DNA of 64,000 nucleotides. Origin: Eopsaltria australis. Lineage: Eukaryota; Chordata; Aves; Passeriformes; Petroicidae. The DNA lies in contig JAVTVJ010000343.1 of NCBI GenBank assembly GCA_034509425.1, positions 1,638,501 through 1,702,500 of the forward strand, given 5' to 3'. Shown here piece after piece: positions 10,930 through 22,605 of this stretch (its first letter is position 1; each line of letters starts with the position of its first letter). A program made the translations under genes and the position numbers. The notes beneath the pieces were generated by a model. It was not told the DNA's origin, ran no database searches, and saw only the letters and a list, made by a program, of their open reading frames with translations.

Positions 10930-12930
10930 AAGGAAGGGCTACTCTGCCTTACCTCTCACATTTCCTCCTTGCCTGGGTGACAGGGGATTTGTTGACATTT
11001 GCTGCATGTCCTGTCGCTATTATAAATCGGAAGCTACATTTCAAGCTTCAGCACACTCAGAGTTACGCTGCACTGGAAAGTGACAATGAAAAATATAAAT
11101 GGAAGAAATTTGAAGATGTGAAAAGGGAATTATTTGGGGTAGTCGTTTATTTAAAAGCATTTTAAAATGGAGTGAGGAAAAATATCCTTGCAAGAATTTT
11201 TTAATGTAAACTTTTAAAAGTTGGGTTGGGTTTTTTTTGCTTTGTTTTCCAAGCTGGATGCTTAAAGTTATGTTCTAACTCTTTGTTTAGTCACCAGAGT
11301 TTACCACACTAAAATCTTCCCCTGAAACAATTCTCAGAACAAAAAAATACGAGTTTTGTGATAAACATTTTCCAGAATTCTTAAAGTGCCCTTATAAATA
11401 GTGCTTGTTGTCAGGATTTTAAGGAACTGAGAAATTTGATTAAAACCCCTCCCATTTCTGCTTATATAATATAAAATAAATGAATACCAACTATTGCAAA
11501 AATTAACAAAGAAAACTCGAAGCAAAGTAAATTTTGCAAATCATGCCAAATAAAATATTTCATTTGACAGGAAATCAGTATTTCTTTTATAATTTCACTT
11601 TATGGGAAATTTCTAGAAAAATATTTGTTCTTTTCTGTTCTACACCTAAAGGGAAGGGGTGTTTTCCATCAGGATATTTCTCGTAAAACTCCATTGGATT
11701 TTCTTGTTATTTGTGAGTTTCATATGATCTTAAAAGGAATGTGAGTACAAATCAGTTTATTAATCTGGTCTACTTACAATGATGTCTGTTTAGTGAAGTG
11801 TAATTCAGAGGGTAAATTTTATAAAGGTGGCCACAATTCAATACAACAATCCTTTAAAATCTAGAACAAATAGAAAGCATAAAATAATAGAAAACATATA
11901 ATTCAAAGTATTTTTCTTGACCTATTTTAACTTGTTTCATGATGGTTTTTTTTCTTTTTTCCTGGGATAATTTACTGCTTAATTCAAACCTGCAGATAAT
12001 TTCGACCTCTTTTCCTTTATTATTAGCTATTAAATTTTATTTAAGCTTGATCGTTTTTAAAGGGATGGGTGGGATAAAATGAAGCTTCTAATTTTGCATC
12101 CTGCTCTAATCTCCGATTTGAGAGTGCTACAGTCTGGGGTTTTACATAGTAATATACGGGCAGCAGATAGAGAGATGTGATACATACCCACACCTTTGCA
12201 TATCAACCTCGAGAGGGGCCCGCGTGTTTTGCATTGGTGGCTGGGCAAAACGGTCCCTTTTGGACTTCAAATCAGCTAATCGCCCTGTGAGGGAACCTCC
12301 TAAATTTTTTAGTTGGGACGGGCTTGGGGTTTTGTTTTTTGGGTGGGGCGACGTGTTATTATTCCCAAACGGCAGTCCTCCTGCCCTTAAGTTTAAGGTT
12401 ATTTTCAGACTTGGCCAAACGTTTGATTTTTGTAATTATGGTTGGGATTTCCTCCCCCTTCCCCCCCTAGACGAAAACTAAAATTGTGATTTAGATATTT
12501 GGTCCCAGCGGCCCTGCCTGTGCTCAGCAAATGGTTCCATGTCACTCGCTGCATCACAATATCGGAGCGGCGGCGCTCGGTGGCAGCTAATCCTCTGAGC
12601 CCGTTAATAAGCTTAGGAGCACGTTCATTGAAGACTGACGCGTTAGTCACAAACAGGGAGAAAATATCTACTGGGGGAAGCTGAATTGGTTTTAATCATC
12701 TGCTAATCACCAGTAATGAGACCTACTCTGGGGAAGAAAAGAAAAACAGATAGTCAGAGGGAGGTTTTGTTCTTCACAGCGGAGTAACAGGGAATGAGAG
12801 GGCAGCTGTTATTAGGAGAGAAAAGATGGAAAGAAAGGAGGGATTTGGCCAGACCAGATGAAACTTCTTCTGTGGCGCACTGTTTTGTTAGCTGAGTGTT
12901 TCTTTCATTCAGCCTCCGAAACTTCAGATC
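10930..12930. promoter_or_regulatory. Candidate conserved non-coding block upstream of CpG island
   Basis: Two kilobases of unique sequence whose texture changes from AT-rich (11.1-12.0 kb) to CpG-bearing (from about 12.2 kb). Clusters of homeodomain-like words occur, for example TAATCATCTGCTAATCA around 12694-12710 and 'cgttaataagctt' near 12602. CpG-containing words that are usually lost from neutral bird DNA are retained, for example 'aatatcggagcggcggcgct' at 12558-12577. This suggests purifying selection or protection from methylation, as in enhancers or promoter flanks of developmental regulators. No exon or transcript can be shown, and conservation itself was not tested. Confidence 0.4.
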
Positions 12931-13430
12931 TGTCAGCCCCTCTGAAAGCCCCGGCCCACCTCTCCGAGCCGCCGGGGAGAAAAGGCGCCGCTACCCCGCC
13001 CGGCAGCCCCCGGCCCGGCCCGGCTCCCCCTCCCCGGCCCGGCTCCCCCTCCCCGGCCCGGTTCCCGCACCCCCGGCCCCTTCCCCGACCCCCGGCCCCT
13101 CCAGAGCCGGGCAGAGCCGGGACACGGCCGGCGGGGCCGGGAGCCTCGGGGCAGCCGCTGCCGGGCCCCCGGGGCTGGGGCGGCTGCAGGTGTGTCTGGG
13201 AGCGACGGGGACAAGGGGGGATGCTCGTCTTTGAAGGTGCCTTCCTGCCCCTCTCCTCAGCCGTACATCTCGGAAGGCTGGGCTTCAAGGCGGCTACTGG
13301 GAATTATCCAGAGGGGGACACATTTGCGCTGCCCGTAGCAGAACCTGGCTGGGAAATCGGCTCTCCTTCCCACCGGTGACGCCTGGGCAGAGCCTTGGCT
13401 TCGAGAAGCGGGCGCCACGTTCTGCAGGTG
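12931..13430. promoter_or_regulatory. CpG island
   Basis: A sharply bounded GC-rich block with about 32 CpG dinucleotides counted by eye between 12940 and 13210, in a window that is otherwise AT-rich and CpG-poor. CpG continues at lower density to about 13425. In birds such islands usually mark promoters, including those of long non-coding RNAs, or polycomb-bound regions of developmental genes. A splice-donor-like CTGCAG|GTGAAAG occurs on the plus strand at 13422-13434, which would suit a first exon ending at 13427. No TATA box or initiator is obvious. The 173-codon plus-strand frame at 12858-13379 and the minus-strand frames across it are proline/glycine/arginine-rich low-complexity translations and are not called as genes. 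Confidence 0.6.
13009..13062. repeat. GC-rich imperfect tandem repeat (19-bp unit)
   Basis: Within the CpG island a unit close to CCGGCCCGGCTCCCCCTCC is repeated about two and a half times, then decays into shorter CCCCGGCCCC motifs until about 13100. Such C-rich tracts commonly cause gaps or assembly errors in bird genomes. Confidence 0.75.
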
Positions 13431-16400
13431 AAAGTGGAGCAATAAGCAAAGCTACGATGCTTAATCAGAAAAGCAGTGACGTAACTACGTTCCATGCACT
13501 GTGCAGATGACCGTGCTTAATTCCAAGGTGCTGGTGTGAGGACCTTGGCAAGACACTGGATGTGGCAGGTCACTCAGTTCCTTAACTGTAGGCCCCGGGT
13601 ATCTCCTTCAGCTAGATCATGTTCACTTCTTCTTAAATTTTAATTGGGTTTAATTTTTGGCTTATAATTGTGCATCTGGCTCAGAGAGAGGAAGAAAGCC
13701 CTTAGCTACATTTTTAAAAATCCAATCTTGGATGAGCTCTTTAAGTGATTATAAAGTTGACTAAGTGTAAAAGCTTTGCAAAGGCAGTAATTTCAGACAC
13801 ACTTCTGGCTGCTAAGACATGTCTGTGTTTCATTTTCTGTATATTTTTAGGGAGCTTAAGTGGGGTGGGTAGCTCACTCATTGGGAAAAAAAGGGGGGTT
13901 TTAAATGTCATGTTTCATTTGGCTGTATGGAAAAGCTGAGTATCAGATGTCCTGTCAGGAAATAAGATACACTGATATACAATGTGCAAACATTTTATTT
14001 TGAAGAACTCCTTCACAGTCTCACTTCATGGAAGTGAGTTGCCGAACTTAGTCACACAGCAAAGAGAAGTCTACATCCTGATTTAGGTTTAATTTCTTGG
14101 TTTAGAGCTCATGGCAACAGGATATCTGAAAGGGAAAGTATGCCTAAGTTTTTTTCTGTGGTTCCAATAATTCTTATCTTCACCATCGGGAAACAGGTCC
14201 CAGTACACCAGGATGTGGAGAGAATGTTACCCCAGAGAAATTTTTTAACCTCTTCTTTACAACTTATTAAGAGTGGAAGTGATAATGACTATTTTACTGA
14301 GGATCATCACGACATCATGTTTCTGATTTTGGAGAAAGGCTCTCTGGTGGTCTGGGGATAGCTGGTATCAAGGAGAAACAAAACATAATCAGGCAGTTTT
14401 CTCAGTTTTTTGAACAGAAGTGCTTGAGAAGATTACAATGTAGGGAAAGACAACACTTCTCTAAATGCCTGTTATGATATGACCTTTATCTAGTACCACC
14501 AAAAGTCCTTTGATTTATAGTGAGAAGACAGAACCAGTTACGTAGTAAAGAAAAAATAAACTCAGGACAATTTAAACTCCTTTTCCTGTGTGCTAAAAGA
14601 ACTGACCCATGTGGTTGCCATTTTTTCCTGTTGAGTTACTCCTTATTGTGCAGCTCACCTTGAATGAAGAATGGATTGATTCTTAAAAGTGGCTATTTGT
14701 TTTGGGGACCATCATCCTCATTGGTTTCACACATAGCCTGAAAGGTCTCACACACCAAAAAAAAAAAATCAAAACCAAAAAATCAAAACCAACCAACCAA
14801 CAACAACAAAACCCCCTGCCATTGGAAACCAAGCCTCTTCACAGGTGTTCAAGGCAGAAAGAAACCTCTTGCCTGCCTGTTCAACAGCTCTAGGATTCTC
14901 AAGCCATAAAGTTATGGATTGTCACCTACCCAGTGGTCCCCAGCAGTAAGGCAATGTGCAGAAAGTGGTGTTTCAAGACATTAGATTAAAATTTGAGACT
15001 GAAAATGAACTTTAAAAAATTTCTCTCTATTCAAAATAAAGCAATCAGAGATATTAGCCACAGTCTTAGTGATCTCATGTATACGCACTCCTTCCAATTT
15101 GAAGGCAACTTTTCCGTAATAGTGAGCATGTCATCAAAGCCGTGAGGTAATGTTTAATTGCACTCTTTTTCTTTTCTTTTTCCACGAGTATATTCAGCAC
15201 TGTACTGATGTTTTCTCAGTTAGTTCATCTGTCTCTGTATTTTATCTTTCTGTCTGTCAGGCTTATTAGCATATTTTGACAGATTAAAAGGCTAAGGTCA
15301 AACAAGCAAATCCCCAAAGAAATACTGCTAATTATTGTCATATGTTTTTTAAATACTTTTGCTTCTTCAAAGAATTTCATAAGGAACTAAATTCAACTTT
15401 GCAGTCTGTTTCTTTCCTGAGCCCCTCCTCTCTTTAACATCACTTTTCCTAGCCACCCTCCAGTGCCCCTACCTTCACTCTCTTTCGTCAATCAATTAAC
15501 TTCTTAAAAAAATGCAAGACTGTATTTCAGGTAAGTTACATTTTGTGAAAGTTTACCTGGAGTACGAACTGATGCACACCCAGTGAGTAGTGTTCAATGA
15601 ACCAGCAGACATGGGTTTGGATGTTTTGTGATGTCTGAAGAAGTAAAAGACTGTTTTTATTGCTGACAAAGAAACATAGTCTTCCTTCTTCCAGAATCCT
15701 GCTCAGGTACTAGTGGGTGTTGTATGCACCTGTGGTCAACAAAGGGATCCTTTACACCATAGCATTTTTTCTCTCTTTGTATGGTGAGGAGGATTGGTTA
15801 GGATCTGGAGGTAGGGTCAGAAGGCCAATAAGCTGCACACTAGTATTAGATGCAGTACAAACTTTTCTTTATCTTCAGCCTATTAGAAGACAAATCAGAG
15901 TAAGCAGATGGTCTGAGAGTGAGTGTAAAAAAAAAAAAAAAAACAAATACAGAAGTCCAACATACATTCAGTAGGAAAAAATGATTGCACCAACAGTCAG
16001 CTGAATTCTCTCTGCATTAGTTGTTGGCCAAGGTAAATAATAAGGTAGGAACTGGTCCGATAAAGGATGATATTGGCTTCTTGTGAGGATGAGACAACAG
16101 GTGGCTAAAAATAAATAGAGGGGAGTGCTTTTGAAACAAGATAATCAACAAAACAATCCTAATTAACTTAATGATCAGACATGTCTTATGCCTCCACTTT
16201 TCTCTTAATTTCCAGACACTTCCATGTTTCAAGACAATATATCTGGTTTTTAAAGCATTAATTTTTTGATGTGTATGCAAAGGTAGCATTGCCAAACCTT
16301 GTTCATGGCAGGTAAATCATTACATGGCCTAAGACAGTGTTCATTAGCAGCATTGTCAATCATGTAGGAGTCCTGCCAGAGAATTGCTGATGATACGACA

Positions 16401-17159
16401 GGGTCAGAGACAAAGATATTCAGTCTCTATTCATCCATCAGATTCTTTTTTTAAATCAATTTACAGCATGATAATTGAGTCAAGTTTATTGTGCTGCCCC
16501 TCAAACAATGTAGGATTTGGTGATTATAAATCTCCTGGTACTGAGACCACACAAAAAAGAGAAATAAAGGAAAAGAGATGAAAAGGTAAGAAGGAAGAAG
16601 GGTTGGGGTATGGTGGGGAGATGAAAGCTAATTGCTAAGATAAATATTTAAAAAAGGGAAAGTTTCAAATGGAGAAGACATCTCTATAACATCAGAAAAG
16701 TAGTTGAGAGATGAAGTCCTAAGTTAAATAAATTCTTCACTTAAGATGAAGGTCTAAATTGCCATTCATGTATCTGTACCATCTGAAATTATTTCACTGA
16801 TAAAACCAATGTATATCCATCCCAGGGGAACAATACTGTCTTGAAAAGTATTGTGTTTTTCTGCTGTGTTGGAGAGCCCTTTTGTAAAACATTTTCCCCT
16901 TCGTGCATGCAACTGCGCACGCCTGCATGCACGTGTGTGCGTGTAAGGCCTGTGTGCTGAACAGGTCTCTGTGCCACAAGATTTAAAAAAGAGAAAAAAT
17001 TAATATGGAACAGGAAAGAGAGAAGTCTCTTTCTAAGGCAGAAACAGGAATACTTTCTACAGGGACGAAAGCCCTCTTCTATCAAGCTGGGCATGGCTCT
17101 GATTTTCAGCACAAATGTTCAGTGCTGCATTTCCAGCCCAGGAAAACGGGTTTTCAAGG
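13431..17159. other. Unique non-coding sequence with simple A-rich tracts
   Basis: No exon or interspersed repeat was identified. Simple sequence includes an A-rich tract built of AAAATC, AACC and AAC units at about 14757-14812, and an A-run at about 15928-15943. A cruciform-prone alternating purine-pyrimidine stretch at 16902-16945 is listed separately. Confidence 0.5.
16902..16945. repeat. Perfect inverted repeat in alternating purine-pyrimidine DNA
   Basis: Arms CGTGCATGCA (16902-16911) and TGCATGCACG (16924-16933) are perfect complements around a 12-nt loop that contains TGCGCACGC. The alternating GT/GC pattern continues through 'gtgtgtgcgtg' to about 16945. This composition favours Z-DNA and cruciform extrusion. 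The loop is close to an NRF1 half-site pattern. Confidence 0.75.
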
Positions 17160-18215
17160 CTCCTTCCCATGACCTGCACCCTCCTCAGACTAATGCCAAA
17201 GGCTTAAAATGAGTGCCATTGCCATCATGCACAGGCTTTCTGTAAACTGATGTTACTGGTAAACATGTGCTTGCACATCTACTTTCCTCAGTTTGCTGTT
17301 TGGCTGATTTCAGACACATGATAAGTAGATCATTCCTAAATTTTCGTATAATTACGTTTAAATATAATTTTGAGCAATTAAAATGAATGGGAGAGGAATT
17401 TATATGAAATGTCTCGAAATAAACCTCTAAAAGTGTTGCGTTCCAGGGTGATTTCTTAAACTGCCTTTCATACAGCAACCATGCTCGTGAGCTCTCCTCT
17501 CAGACCCCCGACTCTTTTCTGGGACTCATCAGGCTGATGCTGAACATATTTAAATCCTCCCCATAAAAGGTTTAGTCTAAGTTGCTTCTCCAGTACTTGT
17601 TTGAACATTAAATATGCAAATAATCATCATTACACTTCCAACAATTACACATGTTTGCGAGCACCATGTCAAGTACTGGCAGCAGTGCAATCATTTGTAA
17701 AGACAAATATTCCATTCCAAGAGATGTCATGCTGCTTAGAAGATTTCTTTTTGTATTAGTAGCCACACTGCTGCTTCATAAAGTGTGCAAATGAACGTGA
17801 CAGTGCTGCCAATAGCTGCCAGTTCCTTCCTCTCGGCAGAGCAGATGTCAATCAACCATCCCAAACAGACAAGGCCTCGGTACTGCTGCAGACATTAAAC
17901 ATGTAGGATGGAGAAGGGAGGGCACAAACAACACAGGCAGTGCAGGGGCTCGGCATACTCCTCGCTCTCCCTCTCCCTCCTCCTTCTCTCCCTCTCAGCC
18001 TCTCTCCCGCTCTCTTTCTCTCTGAGGAGGCCCGAGGCCGTTGGAATATTTTAATTTCTGATTTCTGACTATATTATCATGTGTTTGTAACAGACGAATT
18101 GTAATTTGTAGCTCTGAGGTGATATGAAAAGCTGCCTGCGTCCGTAGGACAGATGCAGGCGTGTGTGGCAGACTTCTCACTGCTCTTGCCTCCTTCTCTC
18201 TCTCTCCTACTCTTT
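17160..18215. promoter_or_regulatory. Candidate conserved regulatory block
   Basis: Unique sequence with features often seen in deeply conserved vertebrate enhancers: a perfect POU octamer ATGCAAAT at 17614-17621 directly followed by TAATCATCATTAC-type homeodomain words, a second TGCAAATG at about 17787, retained CpGs, and no repeats. The interval 17957-18024 is a strong CT-rich tract and 18188-18212 a second one. It contains no convincing exon; the minus-strand frame at 17185-17478 has no family resemblance. Conservation is judged from texture only. Confidence 0.42.
17957..18024. repeat. Polypyrimidine (CT-rich) tract
   Basis: Almost uninterrupted C/T sequence with CTCTCC and CTCTCT units on the plus strand, flanked by unique sequence. 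A weaker second tract occurs at 18188-18212. Confidence 0.85.
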
Positions 18216-20202
18216 ATGTAGTAATGGATAATTGTCAGCATTCACTTTTATCACATCCAAAGTAGCAGCTTAGAGAAGATGCAACTTTAGTCAGGACTAA
18301 TCTTGCCTCCTCCTGAAGTGGGAAAATCCCAAGTATTTCAGGGTCCTATTGATAACCCTTGTGCTTTTTTTTCCATAAAAGACGGATGACTCTGGCAAGC
18401 TTGGGAGACTGCAGATAATGGGATTGACTTGGTACTTAAATCTCAGTGAACCAAGACAGCATAAGTAATTAGTGAATTGGATCCATACTGGGGTGCTAAT
18501 GATGGCTAATACTGCCCCACACCATTCTAAAACCCACAAGATACACATCCATCTCATTCAGATAAAACCAAGGGGACACTGTTTTGCGGGCATCATTTAT
18601 TTCTTCCTTAGCACAGAATTTATACCCCTTTAAAAAATAAATCTAATTTTCATGGAGTGACATCCAGAAGAACAAGTGACCATTCTGTCAGAAGGGTTCA
18701 TTATGATCACAAATACCTCTGGTGTTTTTAATTAAGAAAGGCTAATTAAGAGAAACTATGCATTTATCTTCTTATCTAGTTGTCAAGGGAAAAGTCACAA
18801 ACACTAACTCTATGCTGTTTGAGTGGGAGAGGTAGTTCATATTTTAAATTTCTTTTTCTTTTTGGCTTTTTGTTTCGAACAGACTGAATCCTCACAGAGG
18901 AGAAAGTTAATTTAAAGAAAGTATTTATTTTTTGAAACCAATGCTCCAACTTTTGTTAAGTGTAGTTCAACTTCACATCCTGATTTTCTCCCAGGTTAGT
19001 ATGATTGGGTAAAAACGAGCATTCTGCCTCATTTTTCTTTTCCCACAGAGTGATAGCATTTTATCAGGATAATTTAGATAAATGCCTTTCCATAGGGTTT
19101 GCTTATCCTTCCAGGAGCTATGATCGACAAACAGCCACATAAGATGAATGGCATCATGTTTTGATCAAATGTATTCTCATCTAAAAGTAGAGTGGGTTTC
19201 AAGGTGAGGGGAACGTCTGTTTTCCTCAGATGTGATCGTCAGAGGGTGGTCCTCCCCCCTCTTCCCCCCCTCCCTGTGCCCTCCAGTTTGTTACAGTGGC
19301 TGTGAGTTAGGACGTTTCTGCGTTTGAGCGTGCGCATTGCACGTATCAGACACTAAAACCAGGGACAGCTCAGTAAAAGATATTCTAACTTAGTCCAACA
19401 GGCTTAGCATATAAAGAGAGAGCTGAATACGGGAAGGTTGTTTGTGAGGGGAGATTGACAAAGAAACTGGGAACTCAGGTACCCAGCTTTTGTGCTGCCA
19501 CCTAAATCCTAAAGCTGGAAAACTCTTGCCTCTTTCAGCTTTTTATTCCTAATTTGGCCTGTTGTTAAGGGACATTAAAAAAGATATTACTTGAGGCAAA
19601 CTTGGACTGTAGCTTATAAAGAGTTAAGATGCAACAGTACAGACTAAAAGCAAAAGAGTCGCCTGCCAAACACTATTTTTCTTCTCTTTTCCTTTCCTTT
19701 CTTTCCTTTTCCTTCTTTTATTTTTTCATTAGGATTAAGATGAAAGAAAGAAGAGCCTTAATTCTGTGCTGGGTTGTTTCGGCAAGTACCTCTATAGGTG
19801 TGTGTGTGTGACCACAGTAGGAAATGCTTTGTAAGAACTTCATATTCAACATTTGGGGAGAAAAAGCTGTTTAATAGAGAGACTCTTCATAGTCCTTATA
19901 AATCTGTAACTGATTAGGAGGCATTCAGAGCTAATGTAGGATGAAAAGATAGGCAGATTGTCGGCTGAGAAGGCGGAAGCAGGGGTTGGTTGGGGTAAGG
20001 ATCTGAACTGGATTATAACAAACCCAAGTTTTAGTTGGGATGGAGCTGAAGTGTTAGCCTGGAGGCAGGCAGGCTGCTCCTCATCACTTGAAATACTCAT
20101 CTCAGTGACTCTTTCTGCTTCTCAAAAAACAAAGATTCCTCTAGAAAGCTGTGCATTGCAAATTGAATCTTTAACCTTACCCTTTCTATCCAGCCCAGAG
20201 AT
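18216..20202. other. Unique sequence with a possible regulatory block near 19.0-19.4 kb
   Basis: No gene is supported. The part from about 19040 to 19420 is unique, retains CpGs ('gtgatcgtcagag', 'gagcgtgcgcattgcacgt') and contains GATA-like and homeodomain-like words, so it could be conserved non-coding DNA. A CCTTT/CTTTC-rich pyrimidine tract lies at about 19680-19728. Confidence 0.4.
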
Positions 20203-20209
20203 CTTTCTC

Positions 20210-20293
<84 letters not shown>

Positions 20294-20311
20294 TTTCTTT
20301 CTTTCTTTTTC
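20203..20311. repeat. (CTTT)n microsatellite
   Basis: About 109 bp of CTTT units, uninterrupted from about 20207 to 20290 and then broken by extra T bases. Its translations give the K-E-R-K-rich and F-L-S-F-rich open frames at 20097-20401, which are not genes. A pure polypurine-polypyrimidine mirror repeat of this length can adopt triplex (H-DNA) structure and should be length-polymorphic. Confidence 0.97.
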
Positions 20312-22520
20312 TCCACACAAGAACATTTAGCTTGTGTAGATGCATGTATTTATAAAATGCCAGATATTTTTATAATACTAATAAATCACACAGTCCTTTA
20401 AGTCGAAAACTGAACTCTGCCACTTCCCCAACCAGGTTTCCTTTTGCATTTCTGCTTATCACTGATTTACCTATTTTCCTCTATTTTTTAGGACTTGTTG
20501 TAATACTCAAAAATAAAACAATTAATATTCTTATTTTCACCATGCCAGATCTGACATACTTAATCCTGAAGAAACCTGAAATTTTTTAGTCCATATAAAT
20601 AATGAGGATTCCCATTTTATTATTAATAACATTAATTGGGAAGCACTGCAGTGTAGAAGGGTAGGGTAAGAGTATGAGAAATATTGTTGTTAAGATGTGA
20701 GGATACACCTTCTGCAAAATTAGAGTATTATTTGTTAAAGAAGCTTCTTTTTCTTATATGTCTTACTATAATTGTTTCCCTTTTGTGGTTTTAGCTTTTG
20801 GGAGGGCTTCATTGTTTATCTTCCTAACAGCTTGCATTTTCCCTTGAATATGATGAATACAGCTGCAGGACGCTGCATCACCAGTTCTGGGAGTTTGTCA
20901 GATGGTGTGAGTCTGAAGAGTTTTATAGCAGAAAAAGAAGTGCCTCCCTTCTTTTGACCTAATTTGTTCAAATATTTAGTAGTAGCTCCCATTTCTGCTG
21001 TCACCCCTAGAAATAGCCCTGGAAACTGCAGGCACTGATAGAAATAATAACATCACTGGACAATGTAACCTAAAACACTGCAGTTCTCAATTTCTACTTC
21101 TGAAGTATCATTCCCAATTTTTTTCTCACTAATCAAGAAGACTTTGACAGAAATCAGAAAGTAAAAAAAGCTAGAACTGATATATGATTTACCCACTTAC
21201 ACCTAAGACTTTCACACACTGTTAGCAGAATTACAGGGCCTGTAGTAAATGGTATTAAATCTCAGACACTTGGCTAATAGCAGGTCCATATCCAAGGTTA
21301 TAGAAAAGTACGGGTCATTTTTATGAAGATACTGACCTTTTCCAAACTAATACCTGCCACACATTTCTTTTGCTAATGTTTCAAACGGAGGTGAGTTCAT
21401 TTCCACATCCTTTCTAACAGGATTTTGAAAGTTATAGTAAAAAAAAAACAAAAAGGAAAAATTTACAGAGCCCTTACGTGAATCTGAAGGCAGGATAGAC
21501 TACATTAGTGAACTTCTTTTTGATACTGAGGGGTGGACGTCAAGATTGCACTTGTTTTTCCTACCCATCGTAAAAACTAACATGAGCTGCTTGAACATTT
21601 TCAAATAATAAGAGAAATATGAAAGAATGAATTCTGAATCATTCTTCCCTGCTGTAAAATGCTCAGATTCTTGTTGTCTGATGTGAGAGAGTTTGCAGTG
21701 CACTTAGATAAGTAGCAGAAGCAGAAAAGGTTTATGTAGAAGGAGAGTGGAAGTAGTACACATAACTCTTTCATTTGACTTCTTATTTTCTTTTTCCATG
21801 ATTAACCATATATGGCAAAAAGACAGAAAGAAGCAAGTCTTATTTTAAAGGAAGCAGCTCAGAATATCATACTTTGCTTTTTTATGTCTTATACCGGATA
21901 TCAGGATGCTGCTGAAAAAGTGCCAGAATTAAAAGTAATTCCCTCAGCTTGAGCAAACAGTTCTGAAATCTGCCAGATGCTGGCATATATCCACTGGTTT
22001 GAAAGTTTGAAAGCAGGCTAAAAAAATTTGGGGGTATTTTTGTTTGTTTGTTCCTGACCACTGATAGCATGAGCTAGCAGCTGGTAGAAGAATAAAGGAA
22101 AATATGTGTGTATTGCAGCAGACAATTTATAACATGAAGCGATTATTCTCTCAGTCTTAAACATCAGAACTTGTGTCTTAAAAAATAATAATTTGCTTGG
22201 ACAATTTTACAACTGAGCATTTAGTTTTTTCCCATTTTTCCTCCTTCAAAGATGTGTTGGAATTTGTAACCAACAAGATACATAATTTATCAATCTGGTA
22301 CTTTTTTTCTTTAGAGGCGTTTTTCAATCTTGTTCCTTTTAAAGCTTCTTGCAATCCTGGCTTGGTAAACCTACATCTCCACCTAGTGGTTTCACAGAAA
22401 GGGGAATCAATCATTTTTCAAGCAGTGTGAGCTTCCAGATAATTTGCAGTTCAACACCAGTGTGAAGAAATTGCATTCTTTCTGAAGGAAATATTTTAAA
22501 ACTTGTGATTAAATATACAG
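20312..22520. other. Unique non-coding sequence, no feature seen
   Basis: AT-rich unique sequence with no recognisable gene or repeat. Short complementary frames on both strands at about 20.8-21.0 kb look fortuitous. Confidence 0.5.
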
Positions 22521-22605
22521 AGATAGATAGATATAGATAGATAGATAGATAGATAGATAGATGATAGATAGATAGATAGATAGATAGATGATAGATAGAT
22601 AGATA
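22521..22605. repeat. (GATA)n microsatellite
   Basis: Tetranucleotide AGAT/GATA array of about 85 bp with two ATGATAG interruptions. GATA arrays are common in vertebrate DNA and are usually polymorphic. Confidence 0.97.

Noticed and set aside
10905..11165. 86-codon plus-strand frame with a lysine- and glutamate-containing end
   Set aside because: The first part is translated from the (TG)n repeat, and no credible acceptor or donor delimits the better-looking second part. The region is more likely conserved non-coding DNA.
12858..13379. 173-codon plus-strand frame starting with a signal-peptide-like M-K-L-L-L-W stretch
   Set aside because: Most of it is proline/glycine/alanine/arginine low complexity from the CpG island, and both strands are open in several frames there, as expected for stop-poor GC-rich DNA. 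No domain is recognisable.
20097..20401. Lysine/glutamate-arginine-rich and phenylalanine/serine-rich frames on opposite strands
   Set aside because: Direct translation of the (CTTT)n microsatellite.
22521..22605. Regularly spaced units considered as a CRISPR-like array
   Set aside because: It is a plain GATA tetranucleotide microsatellite with no spacers, in vertebrate DNA.
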